Assembly: GCA_035937595.1 (NCBI GenBank)
Contig: DASZHS010000058.1
Coordinates: forward strand, 1-11,753
Length of the DNA stretch: 11,753 nt
Reading direction: 5' to 3'
From: Palsa-459 sp035937595
GTDB taxonomy: Bacteria; Actinomycetota; Acidimicrobiia; Acidimicrobiales; RAAP-2
Translations under genes and position numbers: made by a program
The notes under the pieces: model-generated
What the model was told of the DNA's origin: nothing
Seen by the model: the letters and a program-made list of their open reading frames with translations, nothing else
The model's database searches: none
Part shown: positions 6,556 to 11,753 of the stretch, one piece after another
Layout: each line of letters opens with the position of its first letter
Numbering within the stretch: position 1 is the stretch's first letter

Positions 6556-7359
6556 GTGCGCGCCACACGGGTCATCGCGGTCGCCACGGTCGCCGTCTTC
6601 GCCGCCCTCGTCGCGAGCGCCGTCACGCTCGCGGCCACCGCGCCGAGCACCGCCGGGGTCGTCCCCTCGCACCTCGTCGTCGGTGCCGGGCCGCCCGCGA
6701 CGGCGACGGGCGTGGCGACCTTCTCGTCCAGCACCGGCGTCTCGGTCGACGCCACGTGCGCCTTCGACTTCACGACGGGGGCTGCCGACGTGACCGCGAC
6801 GGCGTCGCTCAGCATCGTGACCGCCATGGTCGAGGTGCGGCTCGCGGACCGTGCGCTCTACCTCAACGTCCAGCAGTTCGCCTCGCTGATCGGCGCGCCC
6901 TGGGTGACGACGGGCTCCCTGCACGGCCCCGCGCGGCTCGACGTGCTCGCGAGCGCGCTGCGCCACCCGGACCTCGCGCGGCTGCACGCGAAGTCGCGGG
7001 CCGTGACCTCGCGGCACGGCGAGAAGACGACGACCCTCTCGTTCGGACGGGTGCACCTGCCGTCCACCTCGGGCCTGCCCATCTCGCTCCCACGCGTCGC
7101 GGCCCTCACGCTCGCGGTGACGACGGGGGCGCAGGGCCAGGTGCTCGAGATCGCCGTGCACCTCGCGAACCCGGGCGACGACGTCCGCCTCACCTTCCAG
7201 GTGACCGGCTACAACGTCGAGGTCTCGATCGCCCCGCCGCCGCCGCGCGAGGTGGCGCCGCTCGATGGCGTGCGGGCACGGGCGATCTTCGGCATCGACG
7301 CGCAGGGGATCCAGCAGCGGCTGGGCGAGCTGCGCCGGGTGGTCGCCAGACTCGGGTGA
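6556..7359 (+). CDS. Exported protein, possibly LppX/LprG (LolA-like) fold
   Basis: A 267-residue protein of unknown function. Residues 1 to about 30 form a signal peptide or N-terminal anchor: two Arg, then a long Ala/Val-rich hydrophobic stretch and possible AxA-type cleavage sites (LAATA). There is no lipobox cysteine, so it is not a typical lipoprotein. The mature part alternates short beta-like segments, with an RALYLNVQQFASLIG stretch around Tyr102, PWVTTGS, a helical section, then LPISLPRVAALTLAVTTGAQ and YNVEVSIAPPPPREVAPLD around Tyr219. This pattern recalls LppX/LprAFG and other LolA-like lipid-binding proteins, but that is inference from sequence style, not a firm match. It starts 25 bases after dnaE2 with a strong ribosome site and could be the last gene of the SOS operon or have its own promoter. 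Its stop is 4 bases from the stop of the convergent yfhO-like gene. Confidence 0.8.
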   Translation: MRATRVIAVATVAVFAALVASAVTLAATAPSTAGVVPSHLVVGAGPPATATGVATFSSSTGVSVDATCAFDFTTGAADVTATASLSIVTAMVEVRLADRALYLNVQQFASLIGAPWVTTGSLHGPARLDVLASALRHPDLARLHAKSRAVTSRHGEKTTTLSFGRVHLPSTSGLPISLPRVAALTLAVTTGAQGQVLEIAVHLANPGDDVRLTFQVTGYNVEVSIAPPPPREVAPLDGVRARAIFGIDAQGIQQRLGELRRVVARLG

Positions 7360-7363
7360 CGCC

Positions 7364-10300
7364 TCAGCGAGGCGGCGCCGCGTCGGGTGCGACGCCCTCC
7401 GCCGGCACCTGGGCGGACGGCACCTGCGCGGACGGCACCTGGGCGGGCGGGAGCGTCGTCGGCGGGACCGTCGCCGGCTCGACGGGCGAGCGTCCCGGCA
7501 CGGGCCGGGCGGCGTCGCCCACCGGGCTCGACCCCGCCGCGGCGGCGTCCGGCGCGCTCGACGCGTCGACGTCGGCCGCGTAGTCGTCCGGCGGGCCCGT
7601 CCCGCGGCCGGCGCGCCCGATCCGGGGCCGACGGCGGAGCGGGACGCGCACGCGACGGAACACGAGGCTCGCGGCGATCGCCAGCAGCGCGAGGAGGCAC
7701 GCCACCCAGGCGAGCAGCGCCTGCGGCGGCGTGTAGGTGAAGGACACCTGGGCGGTCCCGGCGGGCAGGGCCAGCTGCTGGAACACGCCGTTGGACGTCG
7801 TGGTCGTGGTGGGCTGCCCGTTGACCGTCGCCGACCAGCCCTTGAAGGACAGCTCGCGGTAGGTGAGCTTCGAGGCGTGCTTGCAGTTCGTGGAGAACGA
7901 CGTGAACGAGTGCGCCACGACCGCGCAGCCTGGCGCCGTCGCGATCGGCGAGGGGTGGGGGAGCAGGTAGATGTGCGCGGTCGGCGACTGCTGCACGAGG
8001 CGCGGGATCGTCCCGTGCGCGTAGGTGAACGTCACGCGCGCCTGCCTCGGCTGGGTCGCGCCGCCGAGCAGGACGCCGTCGGCGACCACCGCCGAGGGGA
8101 TGCCGGGGGCCGCGCCCGCCGTCACCACGTGCACCGGCGTCGCGGCCGACGCCGTCAGCGTGATGGAGAGCGCCGAGTCGAGGGTGAGCGGGGCCGCGAG
8201 CGAGAACTGCTCGCCACCCGGTCCGACACCCGCGGGCGTCGCCGTCACGCACACCGACCCGCTGCACACGTTCGTCGCGAGCCCTGGTGGCGGGCCGCCG
8301 GGGATGTCGATGGCGAGGGAGGTGAGCACGCCGGTCTCGAAGTACGCCGGTGGTCCGAACTTGATCACGATGGTCGCGCCGCCGTTGGGCGTCGTGGCCC
8401 CCGAGAACTGGGGCTGCATGAAGATCGCGAGGTGGGTGCGGTGCCCGACGAGGAGGTACTTGACGCCGGCCTGCTCGTAGGCCTTGACGTAGCGCATCGC
8501 GGCGAGCACCGGGGTGATCGGGCAGCCCTGGACGGGCCCGCCGTTGCCGAACTGCCACGGCAGGATGCAGGGGCTCAGCTGGTAGTGGACGAAGGTGCCC
8601 CAGTTCCTCGGGATCGGCAGGTCCGAGGCGCCGAGCGAGGGGACGTCGTAGTAGGCGCCGTAGTTCGGCGCCCCCGGTCCGGTCGAGTAGTACCGCTGCA
8701 CGCCGAGGTGCGCCCGCAGGTAGGTGATCGGCGCGGTGTCGACGGTGGCCGAGCGTGGCCAGGCGAGGATCGGGACCACGAAGTAGCCGAACGACTCGAT
8801 CACGAGCACCGCCCCAACGACGACGCGCACGGCGGACCGGCGGTCGACGAGCGCCACGACGATCGCGACGACGAGCGCCCCGACGACGAGCACGAACAGC
8901 GCGATGCTGCCCCAGTACCACCGCGGCACGTGCAGGTGCGCCCAGGCGCGCCCCGACGGCGCGGACAGGAACCCGATGGTGAAGAGCACGAGCACGAACG
9001 CGATGCCCGGGACCAGCCGGTAGAGGACCCGGATCGCCGGCAGCCGTGCGAGGTCGTCGATGCAGAACGCCGCGAGCAGGCACAGGCACAGCAGCGCCGA
9101 CGACGTGTCGTAGCGGAAGACGGCGAGGTGCGTGAGGCCGGGGATGTTCTGGACGATCTGGTGCAGGACGGGCACGTTGTAGTTGGAGCCCAAGAACAGC
9201 ACGGCCCAGGCGCCGAGCAGCACGCGGATCGCGAGCTCGCGGCGTCCCCACATCGCCCCGATGGCGAGCACGAGGAGCGTCGCGCCGGCGTAGCCGCCCG
9301 TCCTCGTCCAGACCTCGTAGATCGTCTTGTCGGTCGTGTCGAGGATCCCGCCGAACAGGTAGGGCGAGACCAGCTGGGCGAGGCCGGCCCTCGGGATCGT
9401 GAACGTCGCGAGCGGGTAGGTGTGGATCCCGACGTTGGCGACCTTGAGGTAGCGCACGAAGGCGTTGAGCAGCGGGGCCGCGAGCGCGAAGCCGACGACC
9501 ACGCCGAGCGCGCCGCGCACCAAGATGCCGACCCGGTCGGGCCAGCGCTGGACGAGCCGGACGACGAACCACGCGGCGACGAGGCCGGCGTTGATGACGG
9601 CGACCTCGGGGAAGCCCGCGACGACCGACAGCCACACCCCGACGGCGAGCAGGACCCAGCCCCCGCGACGCTTGGCGCCCGCGGCACCCACGACGTACTC
9701 GATCCCGAGGAGGCACAGCGGCAGGAACGGGACGGGGTTCGCCGGCGCGTTGGTCACCCAGGCGATGGAGCCGTTCAAAGAGAACGCGATCCCGCCGATC
9801 GCGGCGGCGAACGGCGAGCAGCGGAGCTGGCGCAAGAGGGCGTAGGTGGCGACGCCCGCGATCAGCTCGAGGGCGATGTGGAACAGCAGCGACCCGCCCG
9901 CCACGGCCTGCAGCAAGGTGAGCGGCAGGAAGCTCGCCGACTGGACGCTGGCGGCGAGCGGCATGCCGAGGCCGTCGTTGAGGTTCCACCACGGCACGTG
10001 GAAGTGGAACCACGAGATCGCCGCGGCGTGGCCGATGGCCTGGGAGTTGTACCCGACGTTGGGGTCGATGAAGGGCTGGCCGGGGATGTACCCCTTGCGC
10101 GCGATCGAGCCCAGCCCCGACGTGTTGAGGATGGGCTGGTACTTGACGAGCCCGATGATCGCGGGGAGGTTGGCGAGGATCGGGACGACCGAGACGGCGA
10201 GCAGCCCGAGCCGGCTCGACCTCGTGGCCCACACCCCGGTCGTGGGCGCCGCGCCGTCCTCGCCGTCGCCACGCGCGTTCGCCGTCGAGTCCGGCGTCGT

Positions 10301-10402
10301 GGCTGGCCCGGGCGAGCCCGCTGGCGCCGACGGCGCCGGTGTGTCGCCGCCGGTCGGTGACGCGGCGTCGACGGGCACCCCTTGGTCAGGACGAGGTGCC
10401 AC
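7364..10402 (-). CDS. YfhO-like polytopic membrane protein (GT-C-type glycosyltransferase family)
   Basis: A 1012-residue membrane protein. Residues 1-62 are a Pro/Ala/Thr-rich disordered extension; TM1 spans about 65-87; a loop follows with the FIDPN motif (Asp113) and GLGMPLAASVQSASFLPL, typical of YfhO family proteins. Around a dozen hydrophobic helices run to about residue 547. An outside domain (548 to about 890) ends with FKGWSATVNGQP and LPAGTAQVSFTYTPP, the YfhO C-terminal signature, then a last TM (about 892-915) and a 97-residue basic then Pro/Ala-rich tail. Firmicute YfhO proteins transfer sugars from lipid carriers onto teichoic acids outside the membrane; the substrate here is unknown, perhaps a cell-envelope glycan. 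Three close Cys pairs (612/627, 713/718, 826/840) lie in the outside domain. The start is GTG at 10402, with TAGCAT 9 bases upstream and no clear Shine-Dalgarno, so a leaderless start is likely; a later start is possible since the N-terminal region is not conserved. Confidence 0.85.
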   Translation of the reverse strand: MAPRPDQGVPVDAASPTGGDTPAPSAPAGSPGPATTPDSTANARGDGEDGAAPTTGVWATRSSRLGLLAVSVVPILANLPAIIGLVKYQPILNTSGLGSIARKGYIPGQPFIDPNVGYNSQAIGHAAAISWFHFHVPWWNLNDGLGMPLAASVQSASFLPLTLLQAVAGGSLLFHIALELIAGVATYALLRQLRCSPFAAAIGGIAFSLNGSIAWVTNAPANPVPFLPLCLLGIEYVVGAAGAKRRGGWVLLAVGVWLSVVAGFPEVAVINAGLVAAWFVVRLVQRWPDRVGILVRGALGVVVGFALAAPLLNAFVRYLKVANVGIHTYPLATFTIPRAGLAQLVSPYLFGGILDTTDKTIYEVWTRTGGYAGATLLVLAIGAMWGRRELAIRVLLGAWAVLFLGSNYNVPVLHQIVQNIPGLTHLAVFRYDTSSALLCLCLLAAFCIDDLARLPAIRVLYRLVPGIAFVLVLFTIGFLSAPSGRAWAHLHVPRWYWGSIALFVLVVGALVVAIVVALVDRRSAVRVVVGAVLVIESFGYFVVPILAWPRSATVDTAPITYLRAHLGVQRYYSTGPGAPNYGAYYDVPSLGASDLPIPRNWGTFVHYQLSPCILPWQFGNGGPVQGCPITPVLAAMRYVKAYEQAGVKYLLVGHRTHLAIFMQPQFSGATTPNGGATIVIKFGPPAYFETGVLTSLAIDIPGGPPPGLATNVCSGSVCVTATPAGVGPGGEQFSLAAPLTLDSALSITLTASAATPVHVVTAGAAPGIPSAVVADGVLLGGATQPRQARVTFTYAHGTIPRLVQQSPTAHIYLLPHPSPIATAPGCAVVAHSFTSFSTNCKHASKLTYRELSFKGWSATVNGQPTTTTTSNGVFQQLALPAGTAQVSFTYTPPQALLAWVACLLALLAIAASLVFRRVRVPLRRRPRIGRAGRGTGPPDDYAADVDASSAPDAAAAGSSPVGDAARPVPGRSPVEPATVPPTTLPPAQVPSAQVPSAQVPAEGVAPDAAPPR
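7404..7448. repeat. Three 15-base tandem repeats coding the C-terminal tail
   Basis: GGCACCTGGGCGGAC, GGCACCTGCGCGGAC and GGCACCTGGGCGGGC follow each other without a gap (7404-7418, 7419-7433, 7434-7448). They differ at one or two positions. On the - strand each unit codes five residues, giving AQVPS-type repeats in the Pro-rich tail of the YfhO-like protein. The 15-base unit keeps the frame, so copy number could vary without breaking the gene. Confidence 0.9.
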
Positions 10403-10411
10403 GACCAGACG

Positions 10412-10417
10412 ATGCTA
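10412..10417 (-). promoter_or_regulatory. Putative -10 element for the yfhO-like gene
   Basis: On the - strand TAGCAT fits TANNNT and ends 9 bases before the GTG at 10402, which would put the transcription start at or just before the start codon. No -35 hexamer is recognisable, because the upstream region is the hairpin at 10422-10440. The assignment is tentative. Confidence 0.35.
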
Positions 10418-10421
10418 CGGG

Positions 10422-10457
10422 CCCGCCGCACCACGGCGGGGACCACCCCCGAGGTGG
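10422..10457 (-). terminator. Tandem hairpins between the oxidoreductase and yfhO-like genes
   Basis: CCCGCCG (10422-10428) and CGGCGGG (10434-10440) form a perfect 7-bp stem with a 5-base loop. Beside it CCACC (10443-10447) and GGTGG (10453-10457) form a 5-bp stem. They lie just after the oxidoreductase stop codon, where a terminator is expected. There is no T tract on either strand, so this is not a classic intrinsic terminator; it may act as a T-less terminator, stabilise the mRNA end, or have no role. Confidence 0.4.
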
Positions 10458-10460
10458 GCC

Positions 10461-11753
10461 TCAGCCGCCCCGGAGCCGCTCGATGACCCTCGCGGCACGC
10501 GAGGGGCGCCCGGTCGCGGCCTCGTGGCGGTCGGCCACGGCGGCGGCGAGGAGCCCCCCGTTGATCCCGAGCCACCGCAGGGGCTCGGGCTCCCAGCGTC
10601 GCGCGCGGTGGCCGACGAAGGGGAGCGAGGTCCGCTCGGTCGCCTGGCCCGTGATGAGGTCCGCGAGCGTGAGCCCCGCGACGTGGCTCAGCACGACGCC
10701 GTCGCCGACGTAGCCCCCGGCGGCGGCGAGCCCGCTCGCCCGGTCGAAGCGCGCGTAAGGCGCGAAGTCCCGCGCGACCCCGAGCGGCCCGCCCCAGCGG
10801 TGCGTGAGCCCGCCGGGCAGCGGACCGAACAGCTCGTCGAGGGTGACGGCGAGCCGGTCGAACACCTTGGGCTCGGCGTCGAACCGCGGCTCGACGCGCG
10901 ACCCGAAGTGGTACGGCGCGCCGCGACCGCCGAAGACGAGGCGGTCGTCGGCGGTGCGCTGCCCGTAGATGATGAGGTGTCGGTCGTCGCAGAACGTCTC
11001 GCGCTCGGCGAGGCCGACGTGGGCGAAGAACGTCGCGGGCAGCGGCTCGGTCGCCACGACCAGCGAGTACAGCGGGGCGACGTCGCGTCGGGCGCCGCGC
11101 AGCTGGGAGGTGTAGCCCTCGGTGGCGCGGACGACGACGTCGGCCTGGACGGTGCCCATGGGGGTGACGGCGCGGGGCCGCCGCGATCCCGTGCCGCCCT
11201 CGATGGCGGTCACGACGGTGCGCTCGCACACCTCGACGCCGCGGCGTGCCACGGCGTCGGCCAGGCCGACGGCGAGCTTGGCCGGGTGCACCGCGGCGCA
11301 GTGCGGGGTGTACATCGCACCGAGGACCGCCGTCGCGTCGCAGCGGTCGCGCGCGGCGCGCTCGTCGAGCCAGACCGCGTCGTCGTCGGTGTCACCGAGC
11401 GCGTGGAGCTCCTCGAGCTCCTCGCGCAGGCGCTCGGCCTGGAGCGCCGAGCGGGCGAGCGTCACCGTCCCGCCGCGGTGGTAGTCGAACGCGATGCCCT
11501 CGGCGCCCGCCTCGTCACGGAGCCCGACGACGGCCTCGCGCAGTGCGACGCGGAGGCGCCGCACGGCGTCGTCGCCCGCCTCGGCGGCGACCCTCGCGAA
11601 CTCGATCGGGTACAGCGCCGAGGCCCACCCGCCGTTGCGGCCCGACGCCCCGGCGCCGGCCACGTCGGCCTCGAGGACCGCGACGCGGAGGTGCGGGTCG
11701 CGCCGCACGAGGCCGAGCGCGGTCCACAGCCCCGTGAACCCCGCCCCGACGAC
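10461..11753 (-). CDS. FAD-dependent oxidoreductase (DAO family), 5' end outside the window
   Basis: 430 residues are visible and the frame is open to the right edge, so the true start lies beyond it; the ATG at 11708 is internal because the FAD fingerprint lies before it. The dinucleotide-binding motif is GAGFTG at visible residues 3-8, with the ribose-binding Glu28 ending the second strand (VAVLEAD), followed by ASGRNGGW (36-43), a signature of the DadA/glycine oxidase/PuuB-like group. The second FAD-contact motif GGYVGDGV surrounds Tyr348, and the ending GHRARRWEPEPLRWLGIN is common in actinobacterial members. Such enzymes oxidise the C-N bond of amines, polyamines or D-/N-methyl amino acids, reducing FAD. 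The substrate cannot be told from this sequence; gamma-glutamylputrescine oxidase-like activity is one option. It is followed 58 bases later by the yfhO-like gene on the same strand, with hairpins between them. Confidence 0.88.
   Translation of the reverse strand, partial: VVGAGFTGLWTALGLVRRDPHLRVAVLEADVAGAGASGRNGGWASALYPIEFARVAAEAGDDAVRRLRVALREAVVGLRDEAGAEGIAFDYHRGGTVTLARSALQAERLREELEELHALGDTDDDAVWLDERAARDRCDATAVLGAMYTPHCAAVHPAKLAVGLADAVARRGVEVCERTVVTAIEGGTGSRRPRAVTPMGTVQADVVVRATEGYTSQLRGARRDVAPLYSLVVATEPLPATFFAHVGLAERETFCDDRHLIIYGQRTADDRLVFGGRGAPYHFGSRVEPRFDAEPKVFDRLAVTLDELFGPLPGGLTHRWGGPLGVARDFAPYARFDRASGLAAAGGYVGDGVVLSHVAGLTLADLITGQATERTSLPFVGHRARRWEPEPLRWLGINGGLLAAAVADRHEAATGRPSRAARVIERLRGG

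Noticed and set aside
7265..10360. Open frame of 1031 codons on the + strand antisense to the yfhO-like gene
   Set aside because: The product would be a low-complexity Arg/Asp/Glu/Gly string; the - strand frame has clear membrane helices and family motifs, so the + frame is a shadow.
11515..11727. Arg-rich small open frame on the - strand inside the oxidoreductase gene
   Set aside because: It overlaps the FAD-binding motif region in another frame and is of very low complexity; it is a shadow frame.

Overview
The window is very GC-rich and densely coded, and looks like the chromosome of a high-GC actinobacterium. Supporting signs are a mycothiol-dependent isomerase-type protein, an ImuA'-ImuB-DnaE2 mutasome operon, a LexA box of the Gram-positive/actinobacterial type (CGAACATATGTTCG), frequent GTG starts, and a strong G/C preference at third codon positions. 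The lineage cannot be fixed from the sequence alone; a deep-branching class such as Acidimicrobiia is possible but is only a guess. No RNA gene, CRISPR array, insertion sequence or phage gene was seen, and no gap between genes exceeds about 140 bases.

Left part (1-1497, + strand): the C-terminal part of a mycothiol-dependent maleylpyruvate isomerase-like protein, cut by the window edge, followed 26 bases later by a complete ornithine carbamoyltransferase of the long E. coli ArgI/ArcB-like type.

Centre (1623-6530, + strand): an SOS mutagenesis operon. A perfect 14-base LexA palindrome lies over the start codon of imuA', which suggests a leaderless, damage-induced transcript. imuA', imuB and dnaE2 then follow with one-base stop/start overlaps (TGATG), so translation is probably coupled. 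The expected roles are the following: DnaE2 makes the translesion product, ImuB links it to the beta clamp, and ImuA' is an accessory partner. The ImuB here is unusually short (364 residues). It appears to lack two pieces of the Y-family polymerase fold while keeping the thumb-like HhH region, a clamp-motif-like QRGFFG and the C-terminal ImuB domain. DnaE2 has the polymerase aspartates, but one expected PHP metal ligand is Asn instead of Asp. A small exported protein gene with its own strong Shine-Dalgarno site follows 25 bases after dnaE2 and may be carried on the SOS transcript.

Right part (7364-11753, - strand): a large YfhO-like polytopic membrane protein whose stop codon is only 4 bases from that of the exported protein gene (convergent), and, upstream of it, the C-terminal 430 residues of a FAD-dependent DAO-family oxidoreductase that runs off the right edge. 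The 58-base gap between these two holds two small hairpins and a possible -10 element for a leaderless yfhO-like transcript.

The main points for follow-up are the stripped-down ImuB, the LexA box that contains the imuA' start codon, the altered PHP site of DnaE2 and the possible link of an exported protein to the SOS response.
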